64,000 nt of DNA from assembly GCF_904846615.1 (NCBI RefSeq), contig NZ_CAJHBK010000001.1, positions 3,100,001-3,164,000 on the forward strand, written 5' to 3'. The position numbers were made by a program, and so were the translations under genes. The notes beneath the pieces are model-generated. The model searched no databases. It was not told where the DNA came from and worked only from the letters and a program-made list of their open reading frames with translations. Within the stretch, counting starts at the first letter, position 1, and each line of letters begins with the position of its first letter. Positions 7,995-17,497 of the stretch are shown here, in pieces. This DNA is from Psychrobacter sp. JCM 18902. Its GTDB lineage: Bacteria > Pseudomonadota > Gammaproteobacteria > Pseudomonadales > Moraxellaceae.

Positions 7995-9686
7995 TTAGCC
8001 TTTTACTGACCATTTATTCACTAATGGATAACGACGTTCACGTCCAAAGGCTTTATGGCTAATTTTGGTACCGATTGGCGCTTGTAAACGCTTATATTCG
8101 CTATTGTCTACCATCTGGATGACTTTTGCGACCAGTTCAGCCTCAAACCCTTTATTAATAATGTCTTGATAGCCCATATCTTCATCGATGTATGACATTA
8201 AGATGCCATCTAATACATCATAGTCAGGCAAGCTGTCTTGGTCTTTTTGGTCTGGGCGTAACTCAGCAGATGGCGGGCGAGTGATGACACGCTCAGGGAT
8301 GACTGGGGTGTCTTCCAAGCGGTTGCGATAACTGGCCAATTTATAAACCTGTGACTTATAAACGTCTTTTAGCACATCAAAGCCGCCTGCCATATCACCA
8401 TATAATGTTGAATAGCCGACTGCCAACTCTGACTTATTACCAGTGGTGATGACCAAGTGCCCAAATTTATTGGACAGCGCCATCAGTACCACACCGCGCG
8501 CCCGCGCTTGGATATTTTCTTCAGTGGTGTCTGCTGGCGATTTGTTAAATAGTGGCGCTAAGGTATGACGGATGCCTTCAACCGCATCAAAAATAGGACA
8601 AACCGTATAAGAAACATTTAAGCGGCGAGCCTGTGCTTGTGCATCTTCTAGACTAATCTGAGAAGTATATTCATAAGGCATCATCACTGCATATACCTTG
8701 TCAGCACCCAAAGCATCAACAGCGATACATAGCGTTAAGGCAGAATCAATACCACCTGATAGCCCAAGGATAATACCAGTGAATCCTGAATGGTTGACAT
8801 AATCACGCAGGCCAACGACCAGTGCTTGATACATCTCTGACTCACGGCTCAGTGTTAATGGCGCTTTAGTTTGACTATTAAACTTGGCAGTTTTGACGTC
8901 TAAAGTGGCAAGAAGTAACTGATTCATAAAACGTGGTGCTTCGTGGGCAACGCTACCATCAGCTTGCACCGCCATAGAACCACCGTCAAATACCAAGTCG
9001 TCTTGACCGCCAACGGCGTTGACATAGACGATAGGCAAATTATTCTCACGGCTACGCTTGGCCAGCATCGTTTTACGATTGTCTTGTTTTTCGATCTCAA
9101 AAGGTGAGGCGTTCAAGCTAATAATCAGATCAGCACCTTGCTTTTTAAGCTCGGCAATAGGGCCTTTTTCCCACAAATCCTCACAGATAAGCAGACCGAT
9201 TGTGATGCCTTTATAGTCAAATAAAACTTGGTTACGACCTTTATCAAAATAACGACGCTCATCAAATACGCCATAATTTGGCAAGATTTGCTTATGATAA
9301 AAACCTTTTTGATGACCATTATGCAAGATAGCAGCAGAGTTGAAAGTACCATGATGGTCGACATGTGGATAACCGACAATCATCACGATGTCATCGATAT
9401 CACTTAAAGTAGACAAGGCGCTTTTGATGCGACCAGATAAGCTTGGGCGTAGTAATAAATCTTGCGGTGGGTAACCTAATAAAGCAAGTTCTGGGAAAAT
9501 AATGACATCCGCACCTTGCTCGCGAGCTTGCAATGCGAGTGCACGCATTTTTTCAGCATTGGCAGTGATATCACCAACCAAAAAATGCGACTGAGCCAAT
9601 GCAAAAGTAACGGTTTCTTGGGTTTTATTGGTCTTACTGGCCTCATTTGAGGGAGTTATATTGGGATTATCATTGTCTTTTGACAT
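7995..9686 (-). CDS. nadE: Glutamine-dependent NAD+ synthetase
   Basis: NadE catalyses the last step of NAD synthesis, amidating deamido-NAD with ammonia released from glutamine. Residues 25-265 form a nitrilase-type glutaminase domain with the expected Glu66 (FPEL), Lys132 (HKQILPNYGVFDE) and Cys168 (LLICEDLW) triad. Residues 285-563 form the synthetase domain with the PP-loop GLSGGIDSAL (308-317), TTGNKSELAVGYSTLYGDMAGG, and the C-terminal KISHKAFGRERRYP. At 563 residues it is the short bacterial two-domain form. The first 24 residues are Asn/Thr-rich and outside the domain. It appears monocistronic, with its own terminator. Confidence 0.97.
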   Translation of the reverse strand: MSKDNDNPNITPSNEASKTNKTQETVTFALAQSHFLVGDITANAEKMRALALQAREQGADVIIFPELALLGYPPQDLLLRPSLSGRIKSALSTLSDIDDIVMIVGYPHVDHHGTFNSAAILHNGHQKGFYHKQILPNYGVFDERRYFDKGRNQVLFDYKGITIGLLICEDLWEKGPIAELKKQGADLIISLNASPFEIEKQDNRKTMLAKRSRENNLPIVYVNAVGGQDDLVFDGGSMAVQADGSVAHEAPRFMNQLLLATLDVKTAKFNSQTKAPLTLSRESEMYQALVVGLRDYVNHSGFTGIILGLSGGIDSALTLCIAVDALGADKVYAVMMPYEYTSQISLEDAQAQARRLNVSYTVCPIFDAVEGIRHTLAPLFNKSPADTTEENIQARARGVVLMALSNKFGHLVITTGNKSELAVGYSTLYGDMAGGFDVLKDVYKSQVYKLASYRNRLEDTPVIPERVITRPPSAELRPDQKDQDSLPDYDVLDGILMSYIDEDMGYQDIINKGFEAELVAKVIQMVDNSEYKRLQAPIGTKISHKAFGRERRYPLVNKWSVKG

Positions 9687-10493
9687 TGTTATTGTTCCTA
9701 TCGATATATGGTTTAAAATTTGTTGGGTCGTTGTTGATTTAAAATAAAATCAAAGTAAGTCCGAAATTCACTCAAAATAGCACTCTGTCATATCGAATTC
9801 TAATAGTGAACGGATATGATGAGCTTGCTTACGCACAGTATCCAACGTTGTAACACCCCTCTACAGGTTTGATCTTATGATAGTCTATAAAAGGACGATA
9901 AAAGAGGGATGTAGCGCATCGTCTGAAAAATGTTATATATATAGAATGATCCAAATAAATAAGAACAAACGAATTTAATGCTATTAAAAAGCTTAAAATA
10001 ATTGCTTTAGTATAGCATCAATTATCGTTGCAAATAGAACGCGCCAGTGAATTACCTTTCAATGAGTCAGTTTACAGTATGAATGTAAAATATTCTTTTA
10101 GTGCCTTGTTTTTACATGTTAAATCTATGTGTCAACTTCTATCTATTAATGTCATCATCTAGTAAGCTTGCACAGAGAAAGTTGTAAGTAAAGATTACAA
10201 CATATCGTTATATCATTGTCGTATTTTGCGGCATAATAAGCCGTGATAATCGCTTGATATTTATCTTGCGTTAGTCAAAACTATCGTCCGTAAGTATGTT
10301 ACGGTATGCTACGATTTGATGCTCTCAAAGCAGGTTTACTGGTACGGATTGTTTACACCCCTCGCTAATGGATACCGCTAATGGACAGGGTCTTTTTATG
10401 GGCACCGTCTGTGAGTTGATATTCATCACACATTTATAAACTTGCCAGCAAGGTCGCGATAGATCTTCGCTGTCTGCTCTTGGTTTATACGCT
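9687..10493. other. Long intergenic region, nadE to AI-2E-family gene
   Basis: An 807-bp AT-rich gap between divergently oriented genes. I see no open frame above 60 codons with a ribosome-binding site, no tRNA and no perfect long hairpin. A 10-bp direct repeat (CGCTAATGGA, at about 10363 and 10376) lies near the downstream gene. The size leaves room for long 5' leaders or a small RNA, but nothing specific supports either. Confidence 0.4.
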
Positions 10494-11621
10494 ATGATTG
10501 AAAATTGGACAAAAGAATTTATTATTCAGCGCTTATTGGCTATTACTCTGTTGGTGGTGCTGTTCGTACTGTGTTTTCAAGTGGTACAGTTTTTTATTGT
10601 ACCCGCATTATGGGCGGCGATTTTAGCGTATGTAACCTTTCCTATTTATAACTTTTTTTATGAAAAAGTAAAGCTGAGTCCTAATTTTAGTGCTGCTATT
10701 ATGACGGTGAGTATCTCCTTAATGATAGGTGTGCCACTGGTTATCGGTGTTTTTATTCTACAGCAAGAAGCCTTGAGCCTAATCAGCAACTTGATTTATC
10801 GTATAAAAGTGGGCTATTTAGATGTGCCTGATTCTATCAAAGATATGCCTATCATCGGTCAGCAAGTGAAAGATGTGCTGTGGAGAATCAATAAAAACCC
10901 AGAAGGGACGTTAGAGGCGTTTCGTATTTGGGTACAGTCACATTTATATTATGGCAAAGTAGCATTTGATGTGGTGTTTAGCGGTCTTGCCAAGTTAGGT
11001 ATGGCGCTGATGACGTTGTTTTTCTTTTATCGTGATGGTACCAGTTTGGTGCGCCAAATTCGTCAAGCACTGCGTAATATCATTGGCAATCGCATTGATG
11101 GTTATATTGATTCTGTGGGTACGACCACGCGTGCGGTGGTTTATGGTATTGGTCTGACGGCATTGGCACAAGCACTGCTCGCAGGTGTAGGTTACTACTT
11201 CGCTGGTGCACCAAGTCCTATCTTACTCACTATCGTAACTTTTATTATTGCCCTGATTCCGTTTGGCACGCCATTTGTCTGGGGCGGTGTATCCATTTGG
11301 TTGTTAAGCCAAGGTCATACTGTAGAAGGGATTGGCTTGGCACTATGGGGAACTTTGGTTATCAGCTGGGTTGACAATCTCATCCGTCCTATTGTGATTA
11401 GTGGCGCGACCAAAATCCCTTTTATTATTATTTTTATTGGTGTATTAGGTGGTCTAACGGCTTTTGGCTTTGTTGGTTTGTTTATCGGTCCTGTAGTGCT
11501 AGCCATCGGATTAGCGGTATGGCGAGAATGGATATCGCAGCATAAAAATGAGATATTTGCCCCGCAGGATTTGGTATTGTCTGACAACCAAACGTTGCCA
11601 CCAGTCAATGAATCAGAGTAG
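10494..11621 (+). CDS. AI-2E family transporter (UPF0118/PerM type)
   Basis: A 375-residue polytopic inner-membrane protein of the AI-2E/UPF0118 family, whose members include exporters of varied substrates such as autoinducer-2 and Na+/H+ antiporters; the substrate here is unknown. The N-terminal helices (about 15-90), a soluble stretch (about 100-155) and the C-terminal helices (about 165-345) match the family plan. The signature region RAVVYGIGLTALAQALLAGVGYYFAG leads to ALIPFGTPFVWGG and the loop DNLIRPIVISGATKIPF, which carries the conserved DNxxRP. The tail after 345 is hydrophilic. It is followed after 6 bp by pdxB and probably heads an operon. Confidence 0.9.
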   Translation: MIENWTKEFIIQRLLAITLLVVLFVLCFQVVQFFIVPALWAAILAYVTFPIYNFFYEKVKLSPNFSAAIMTVSISLMIGVPLVIGVFILQQEALSLISNLIYRIKVGYLDVPDSIKDMPIIGQQVKDVLWRINKNPEGTLEAFRIWVQSHLYYGKVAFDVVFSGLAKLGMALMTLFFFYRDGTSLVRQIRQALRNIIGNRIDGYIDSVGTTTRAVVYGIGLTALAQALLAGVGYYFAGAPSPILLTIVTFIIALIPFGTPFVWGGVSIWLLSQGHTVEGIGLALWGTLVISWVDNLIRPIVISGATKIPFIIIFIGVLGGLTAFGFVGLFIGPVVLAIGLAVWREWISQHKNEIFAPQDLVLSDNQTLPPVNESE

Positions 11622-11627
11622 GGGCAC

Positions 11628-12791
11628 ATGGTCATGTTAAATAAGAATACTGCAAACGTTATGCAAAATAGAGCGAACTCTATTGACAGCATTACTATCG
11701 TGGCCGATAGCAATATCGCAAGCTTGGATGCGTTTTTTAATGCTTCGATGCTTGGGCAGGCGTCTGAGCAGACGGTCAATATAATCACCGTCGCCGGACG
11801 CGATATCAATGCGCAATTACTGGCAGACGTTGAGCCTGATGTGCTGTTGATACGCTCGGTGACGCCAGTAGGCGAGGCACTGCTAGCCAATAATAACAGC
11901 GTAAAATTTGTCGGTTCGGCGACTATCGGTACCGATCATGTCGATCAAGACTATTTAGCGGCGCGAAATATCACTTTCGCCAATGCGGCTGGATGTAGTA
12001 AACATTCTGTTGCGCAGTATGTCTTGACGGCGATTTTGACGTTGCGTCCGCACTATTGGCAGCAATCCACGAAGCCATTAATATTGGGCATCATCGGACT
12101 TGGTAATATTGGTAGTACGCTCGCTCAGTATGCCAATGATTTAGGCTGGCAAGTACTAGGCTATGATCCACTACTGCCTACCTCGAATACGAATAATGCC
12201 AGCCTTGAGCAAGTGCTTAGCCAAAGCGATGTAGTGAGCTTACATGTGCCTTTAACCGATAAAGATACTACAAACCCTAGTGGCAGTGATTATCCAACAA
12301 AGCATCTGATTGACGCAAATGCGCTGGCAATGATGCCTGCGCATACCTTGCTGATTAATAGTGCGCGCGGACCAGTCATTAATGCGCGTGATTTAGAAGC
12401 AGATATTGAACGCACAGATCGCCAAGTAGTGCTCGATGTGTTTGAGTTTGAACCAGAGATTTCTGAGTGCTTATTGTCCAAATTGGCTATCGCCACTCCT
12501 CATATCGCAGGCTATACGGTCGAAGGTAAGTTGCGTGGTACGCAAATCATCTATGACGCTTTATGTGAAAAGTTAGCAGTCTTGCCTGTATTGTCGATGC
12601 ATCAGTTGCTACCGCTCAATACTTATCTCTGGTCTGAGCTAAAAGCACATCCAGACAGATTACAGAAGTTTTACGACATCATGCACGATGATGCTGCACT
12701 AAGAAGCAAGCTGGCTAACGGTCAAATAAAGGGTGCTGACTTTGATCAGTTGCGCCGAGATTATCACTTACGCCGCGAATGGCAGTGGTAA
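11628..12791 (+). CDS. pdxB: Erythronate-4-phosphate dehydrogenase
   Basis: PdxB oxidises 4-phosphoerythronate to 2-oxo-3-hydroxy-4-phosphobutanoate, the second step of DXP-dependent pyridoxal phosphate synthesis. It is a D-2-hydroxyacid dehydrogenase with Rossmann motif GLGNIG (157-162). Catalytic residues are Arg247 (NSARGPVI), Glu275 (VFEFEPE) and His292 (TPHIAGYT). The N-terminal substrate motif ATIGTDHVD and CSKHSVAQYV are also PdxB-like. A C-terminal dimerisation region follows residue 300. The first 20 residues are extra relative to the family, and a GGGGC ribosome-binding site supports the start at 11628. It lies 6 bp after the AI-2E-family gene; another PLP-related gene, yggS, lies at 5.7 kb. 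Confidence 0.93.
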   Translation: MVMLNKNTANVMQNRANSIDSITIVADSNIASLDAFFNASMLGQASEQTVNIITVAGRDINAQLLADVEPDVLLIRSVTPVGEALLANNNSVKFVGSATIGTDHVDQDYLAARNITFANAAGCSKHSVAQYVLTAILTLRPHYWQQSTKPLILGIIGLGNIGSTLAQYANDLGWQVLGYDPLLPTSNTNNASLEQVLSQSDVVSLHVPLTDKDTTNPSGSDYPTKHLIDANALAMMPAHTLLINSARGPVINARDLEADIERTDRQVVLDVFEFEPEISECLLSKLAIATPHIAGYTVEGKLRGTQIIYDALCEKLAVLPVLSMHQLLPLNTYLWSELKAHPDRLQKFYDIMHDDAALRSKLANGQIKGADFDQLRRDYHLRREWQW

Positions 12792-12863
12792 AAGTTAGGC
12801 AGCCTTCAACCCTAAAGTAGCATCTGAGAACTTATTCTTATCCTTTAATTGCAGTAAATAATA

Positions 12864-13889
12864 ATGACCCAAGCAAATAACTCTTCTTCAAAACCCAGCT
12901 ATGCGCCGACCATGACATTGGCAATGGCTCAGCAGCGTGCGCAATTGATGAGCACCATTCGTCAGTTTTTCGCCACGCATCAAGTGCTTGAAGTGCAAAC
13001 ACCGCTACTATCGCAGGCTGGCAATACCGATACTTTCTTACAATCAGTTGCCGCGCAAGTGACGTATCAAGATAAACCTTGTACTTATTATCTGCATACT
13101 TCACCTGAGTTTGCCATGAAGCGTTTACTTGCCAGCTGGCAAGTGCCTATATATCAAATTTGCTCCGTATTTCGAGATAACGAAATAGGCGTACGCCATA
13201 ATATCGAATTTACCATGCTTGAGTGGTATCAGCCGAATTATAGTTTGGATGATATGGCGGCTGAGCTGAGTGAGTTATTAGCGGCGCTTTATGGGCATTC
13301 GGTGGTGATGAGTCATTACCGCTATGTTGATGCGTTTATGGATTTTGTCGGCATACATCCGCTGACAGCTAGCCTTGATGCCCTGCAAGCAGTAGCAGAA
13401 GATAAGGGTTTGACAGGTTTTGATTTCAATAGTGATTTGGATAACATAGAAGATGGCGAAGCAGCTATTCGTCAAAGCTGGCTGGATTTGCTGTTTAGTC
13501 ATGCGGTCGAGCCAAACTTGGGTCACGACTTACCGACCTTGATTATAGAATATCCACCTGCCACGGCGGCACTGGCAAAAACAGCGGTTGATAAAGAGGG
13601 CAATACAGTCGCTAAACGTTTCGAGCTGTATATCAATGGCATTGAGATTGCCAACGCTTATGATGAGCTAGCAGATGGACAAGCGTTAAGAGAACGGTTT
13701 GAGCGAGACAATCAACTGCGTAAGCGTCATAACCTGCCAAAAATGCCAATCGATGAGCATTTATTAGCAGCATCTGATTCTTTAATTCCCTGTAGCGGTA
13801 TCGCCGTTGGTATCGATAGATTACTTATGGTGATCACAGGAGCGAATAGCTTAGAGGATGTGATTTCGTTTCCAAGCGGTTTGGCTTAG
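12864..13889 (+). CDS. epmA: Elongation factor P--(R)-beta-lysine ligase EpmA (PoxA/GenX)
   Basis: EpmA is a truncated class II lysyl-tRNA synthetase homologue that attaches beta-lysine to EF-P, easing polyproline translation. The 341-residue protein is the catalytic domain only, without an anticodon-binding domain. Class II motif 1 is near FATHQVLEVQTPLLSQ, motif 2 is CSVFRDNEIGVRHNIEFTMLEWY, and motif 3 is GIAVGIDRLLMVITG (about 312-326). FELYINGIEIANAYDEL fits the substrate pocket. Length fits EpmA (about 325). The upstream pdxB stop is 72 bp away, so cotranscription is plausible. A strong hairpin terminates it at 13954-13990. EpmB and EF-P are not in this window. Confidence 0.93.
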   Translation: MTQANNSSSKPSYAPTMTLAMAQQRAQLMSTIRQFFATHQVLEVQTPLLSQAGNTDTFLQSVAAQVTYQDKPCTYYLHTSPEFAMKRLLASWQVPIYQICSVFRDNEIGVRHNIEFTMLEWYQPNYSLDDMAAELSELLAALYGHSVVMSHYRYVDAFMDFVGIHPLTASLDALQAVAEDKGLTGFDFNSDLDNIEDGEAAIRQSWLDLLFSHAVEPNLGHDLPTLIIEYPPATAALAKTAVDKEGNTVAKRFELYINGIEIANAYDELADGQALRERFERDNQLRKRHNLPKMPIDEHLLAASDSLIPCSGIAVGIDRLLMVITGANSLEDVISFPSGLA

Positions 13890-13953
13890 TGTTTTGGAAA
13901 GTCTGAACAGAATCGTTTATTTGGCAACCCCTTATAAAACTAAGCTCATCATC

Positions 13954-13990
13954 AAAAATCGAGTAAGCCTATAAGACTTACTCGATTTTT
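13954..13990. terminator. Terminator of epmA (bidirectional)
   Basis: A 14-bp inverted repeat AAAAATCGAGTAAG / CTTACTCGATTTTT around a 9-base loop, ending in a T run. It lies between epmA and the convergent reductase gene and could serve both. Confidence 0.87.
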
Positions 13991-14026
13991 TGTTGGTCTA
14001 AGTGCTATAAATTATCGTTTTATTTA

Positions 14027-14665
14027 TTATAACTGTGCAATCGCTTCATCAATCGCAGTCTCACCGTTATGCATACTAAACACTTTCTTGATGGTATTAT
14101 CGGCATTTAGGACGGCTGCCAGAGTAGTCGCCACATCGGCAATTGAATTTTCTCCAGCATTATCATCGTTGACAGTGATTTTACCAGTTGCTTCGCGCTC
14201 TTTTAGTGCCCCTGCTTGAACGATGGTATAGTCAAGGTTACTGTTATTAATTAACCACTGATCCGCATAGTGTTTGCAGATATAGTATTCTTTTAGGTCA
14301 GCAATACCAGCATTGTCCCATTTTCTGGTGTCTAACGAAAAGACGGTGCTAAGCATAATATAGCGCTTAATGCCTTTGTCCTCTGCGGCTTGCATGGTCT
14401 TGACCGCCCCATGTAAATCCACTTCTAAGACGTCTTTGCCGCCAGACCCTGCAACGAAATATATAGCGTCAATATCTCGATCAATTTGCTTTTGTATAGC
14501 CTCTTTTTCGGCAGTGATATCTAAATCGAGTTGGCTATAATTGTCATCGGTAAACAGTTTTTCTTCTTGGCGTGTCGTGCCAATAACTTGATGGTTATCC
14601 GCTAATAGCTGCTTGGCCAAATCCGTTCCCACTCGACCACTTGCCCCAATTACTAAAATTTTCAT
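14027..14665 (-). CDS. NAD(P)-binding SDR-like reductase
   Basis: A 212-residue atypical short-chain dehydrogenase/NmrA-like protein. It opens with KILVIGASGRVG, the GxxGxxG dinucleotide motif of this subgroup, followed by an Arg-containing second strand (GTTRQ) that suggests NADP. The segment YIMLSTVFSL, followed by EYYICKHYADQWL, supplies a possible Tyr-x-x-x-Lys-like site, and DYTIVQAGAL matches YwnB/YhfK-type proteins. Substrate unknown. The start at 14665 is chosen because AGGAA sits 5 bases upstream; the ATG two codons earlier overlaps that site. The gene stands alone on the minus strand after the terminator of the YaiI gene. Confidence 0.8.
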   Translation of the reverse strand: MKILVIGASGRVGTDLAKQLLADNHQVIGTTRQEEKLFTDDNYSQLDLDITAEKEAIQKQIDRDIDAIYFVAGSGGKDVLEVDLHGAVKTMQAAEDKGIKRYIMLSTVFSLDTRKWDNAGIADLKEYYICKHYADQWLINNSNLDYTIVQAGALKEREATGKITVNDDNAGENSIADVATTLAAVLNADNTIKKVFSMHNGETAIDEAIAQL

Positions 14666-14732
14666 TGTCATTCCTATTCTTATATACGTTATCGTTGTTG
14701 TAAAAACTGACTATAGCGTATCAAGAAAAAAA

Positions 14733-14757
14733 GGCACACTTCGTTATGAAGCGTGCC
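14733..14757 (-). terminator. Terminator of the yaiI-like gene
   Basis: Inverted repeat GGCAC(A)CTTC-loop-GAAG(C)GTGCC with one wobble, followed on the minus strand by a run of seven T. It lies about 80 bp past the DUF188 stop and ends the purK-yaiI unit. Confidence 0.8.
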
Positions 14758-14839
14758 GATTGCATAGTGTTTGGTTATGGCGTGTATACGGTTTGCAAAG
14801 TGGATAAGATCAAAAAATCAAAGACAAAGCGGGTGAAAA

Positions 14840-15289
14840 CTAGCGTACCAACTTGTTTAATTCATCAGCAAAAGCTTTTTTATCACGATCGCCATAAGGT
14901 TTTTGACCACTCATTTCTTGTAGCTCGAGCACGCCAGTACCGCGCATGGTATCCATAAAATCACGCATATTGAGCTTTTGCTTGATATTATTTTTGTCAT
15001 AGACCATTCCGCGAGAGGTCAAGACCATACCACCTTTGTCCAAAATGTCATTAGCCAAAGGAATGTCGCTAGTAATAGCCAGATCGCCTGGCTGTATTTT
15101 CTCAACGATATAATCATCGGCTTTATCAAACCCTGATGGCACCACTGTCATGACAAGCAGTGGTGACTTACGCAGTTTGATCGGCTGATTGGCGACGAAT
15201 ATTGCCATGGTTTGTGTGCGTTCAGCGGTTTTGATAATCAAATCTTTGGCAATCAATGGCACCGAATCGGCATCTACCCAAATCTGCAT
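14840..15289 (-). CDS. YaiI/YqxD family protein (DUF188)
   Basis: A 149-residue UPF0178/DUF188 protein with a PIN-like fold and no settled function. Visible family features are the N-terminal MQIWVDADSVPLIAKDLI (Asp-x-Asp), the central GFDKADDYIVEKIQPGDLAITSDIPLA with conserved acidic residues, and VLTSRGMVYDKNNI. The start codon overlaps the purK stop in a TAATG arrangement, indicating translational coupling. The acidic cluster resembles nuclease active sites, but activity is unproven. Confidence 0.9.
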   Translation of the reverse strand: MQIWVDADSVPLIAKDLIIKTAERTQTMAIFVANQPIKLRKSPLLVMTVVPSGFDKADDYIVEKIQPGDLAITSDIPLANDILDKGGMVLTSRGMVYDKNNIKQKLNMRDFMDTMRGTGVLELQEMSGQKPYGDRDKKAFADELNKLVR

Positions 15290-16647
15290 TATTTCTTAAC
15301 CTTTTCTGTTTTTGCCTTACCGTCGATAGCCTGAGTTGTTTGGCTGTCATCGATATGGACTTCTATACTCTCTAAAATATTGTCATTGTTATTGTCAGTA
15401 GTGATTAGACCATCTGCCGCTTTTGGCTGGCTATCAATCGCAGATGGTTTTTTCTCAAGTCCCATTTTATTGGGTAGCGTAGCGACGAGCTTGGCTAAAG
15501 CAGGTTCTAAGTCGGCAACATCATTGGGCATCAAGGTAATATGCGCAATTTTGCGGTCATCGCGTTCTGCTTTATGGTAGCTATGATAGTGTGCGCCATC
15601 GATATTTAGTACGGCGCTGATATCTGGATATTGCCCCAAGACATTGAGCATAATCGCTGGATGCACGTTGTCGGTATCACCTAATGGCAGATTGACGACG
15701 GCGCGAATGTGGTTTTCAAATTGGCTGGTGACAGCGCCTTCAATACTCCAATGTCCTGAATTATGTACGCGCGGCGCAATTTCATTAGCGAGTAGCGTGT
15801 CATGACCACGCGCATCTTTGGTCACAAAGAGCTCAAGTGCCATCACACCAACATAGTCTAAGTGGTTCATGATCTTGGTGATGGCATCGGTTGCTTGTTT
15901 GAATAAATGACTGGTGCCAACGGCAGGCGCTTGGGTCTTGGCTAAAATACCATTATGATGATGGTTTTCGACCAAATCGTAGCAACGAACCTGACCATTT
16001 TGTGCGCGTGCGGCGATAATAGAAAGCTCGCGGCTAAAGTTAATAAAACCTTCTGCAATCAAAGGGGCGGGCGTTGGCGTTAGCGAGCCCTTACCCGTAA
16101 CTGCATCTTTAAGATCTTGCCATGCCGCCTTGATATCACTGTCTTGTCTAATCACAAACTGACCTTTGCCATCATAACCGCCACGGCTGGTTTTTAGGAC
16201 GATAGGCAGTCCTAATTCATGACAGGCTTGCTGCAAATCCGCTTCAGAATTGACAGCCATAAAGGGCACGGTAGCAATATCAAGTGAATTGAACATTTGC
16301 TTTTCTTTCAAGCGGTCTTGAGCGATATCAAGCGCAATCAATGGCGGAAACATACCTTGTTTGCTACCTGATTTTGACAGATCAGTCAGCTGTTCAACTG
16401 TCGCCGTCGGTGTGTTTTCAAACTCTAAGGTGAAAACATCTGCTGCTGCGATGAAGTCTTCCAATTGATCGCTATGAAAGACGCGACCGTATAGGCTAGC
16501 AGGGCAGTCAGCGCTGTCTTCTAAAAACACACATTGGTAGCCCAGTGGCATCGCTGCTTCGGCAAGCATCATACCAAGCTGACCACCGCCTAAAATACCG
16601 ATGGTACGAATGGTTTGGGTAACAGGGTAAGCGTTCGCTGTAGTCAT
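15289..16647 (-). CDS. purK: N5-carboxyaminoimidazole ribonucleotide synthase
   Basis: PurK uses ATP and bicarbonate to carboxylate AIR to N5-CAIR in de novo purine synthesis, feeding PurE. The ATP-grasp protein begins GILGGGQLGMML (about 17-28). It contains VLKTSRGGYDGKGQ (ATP loop), EGFINFSRELSIIAAR, and LLANEIAPRVHNSGHWSIEGAVTSQFENH with catalytic/metal residues. At 452 residues it is about 80-100 longer than E. coli PurK. The excess includes a Thr/Asn/Asp-rich, low-complexity tail after about residue 395, which is probably disordered. The downstream yaiI gene overlaps its stop. Upstream, purE is separated by 190 bp containing a hairpin. Confidence 0.95.
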   Translation of the reverse strand: MTTANAYPVTQTIRTIGILGGGQLGMMLAEAAMPLGYQCVFLEDSADCPASLYGRVFHSDQLEDFIAAADVFTLEFENTPTATVEQLTDLSKSGSKQGMFPPLIALDIAQDRLKEKQMFNSLDIATVPFMAVNSEADLQQACHELGLPIVLKTSRGGYDGKGQFVIRQDSDIKAAWQDLKDAVTGKGSLTPTPAPLIAEGFINFSRELSIIAARAQNGQVRCYDLVENHHHNGILAKTQAPAVGTSHLFKQATDAITKIMNHLDYVGVMALELFVTKDARGHDTLLANEIAPRVHNSGHWSIEGAVTSQFENHIRAVVNLPLGDTDNVHPAIMLNVLGQYPDISAVLNIDGAHYHSYHKAERDDRKIAHITLMPNDVADLEPALAKLVATLPNKMGLEKKPSAIDSQPKAADGLITTDNNNDNILESIEVHIDDSQTTQAIDGKAKTEKVKK

Positions 16648-16723
16648 GGCAGGCTCTTTGAGTTAAAAATGAATAATATTTTGGGTGTAATAAAAGGTAA
16701 AAAGTCATCTATTAAAATAGGAA

Positions 16724-16744
16724 AAGGTGCATTACATGCACCTT
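16724..16744 (-). terminator. Hairpin between purE and purK
   Basis: Perfect 8-bp inverted repeat AAGGTGCA-TTACA-TGCACCTT. On the minus strand it is followed by TTCCTATTTTAATAG, a weak T tract. It could partly terminate after purE or set the purE:purK ratio. Confidence 0.5.
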
Positions 16745-16837
16745 GTATTAAGTAAAACCCATCTAAAAATAAATATCAAGTAAATAGCAGCTATGTCTCA
16801 ATAATGGGATTCAAGAACCGCTATCAAAGACAGGTAA

Positions 16838-17398
16838 TTAGGTATTGATAATGCCGGGCGTTGGGCTAGCAAGGATAGTATCAGTTTGCGTTTGGCGCAG
16901 ATTGTCCAGCTTAGCCGCAATGGTCTCATCATGCAGCGCTAACACTTGAATCGCAAGCAGGGCAGCATTGTAAGCGCCTGCTGAGCCAATCGCTAATGTG
17001 CCAACTGCGACGCCTTTAGGCATCTGTACGATAGACAAGAGACTATCCCAACCGCTGAGCATAGAAGATTTTACAGGAACACCAAACACAGGTAACGGCG
17101 TTTGACTGGCACACATGCCAGGCAGATGAGCAGCACCACCAGCACCAGCGATGATAACTTGTAGACCGTTATCTTTTGCACTTTTTGCATAGTCAAACAA
17201 TCTATCAGGGGTGCGGTGTGCTGAAACCACTTCACAATCAAAAGCGATATCAAAGTCTGCGAGCAATTGCGCTGCCGCACTCATGGTTGCCCAATCAGAT
17301 TGTGATCCCATAATAATGCCAACTTTCGGTTGACCAGCAGGGGAGGCGATAGGGCTGTTTTGATCCATCGTGTTAACAGTAGCTGTTGTGGTGCTCAT
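16838..17398 (-). CDS. purE: N5-CAIR mutase
   Basis: PurE class I converts N5-CAIR to CAIR in purine synthesis. The 186-residue protein has [15 protein letters not shown] (substrate phosphate/ribose loop), [13 protein letters not shown] with the catalytic His, and [26 protein letters not shown]. These are the conserved PurE blocks. About 20 Thr/Ser/Gln-rich residues precede the domain; an ATG at codon 11 is an alternative start. It precedes purK on the same strand. Confidence 0.96.
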   Translation of the reverse strand: MSTTTATVNTMDQNSPIASPAGQPKVGIIMGSQSDWATMSAAAQLLADFDIAFDCEVVSAHRTPDRLFDYAKSAKDNGLQVIIAGAGGAAHLPGMCASQTPLPVFGVPVKSSMLSGWDSLLSIVQMPKGVAVGTLAIGSAGAYNAALLAIQVLALHDETIAAKLDNLRQTQTDTILASPTPGIINT

Positions 17399-17497
17399 GC
17401 TTTGATATCCTCAAAAAGACCATCATACAAAAGTTTTGTTGCTCTCGTAAAGCCAAGTTTGATTTTTAATAAAAAAGCGGGGGCAATAGTACCAATT

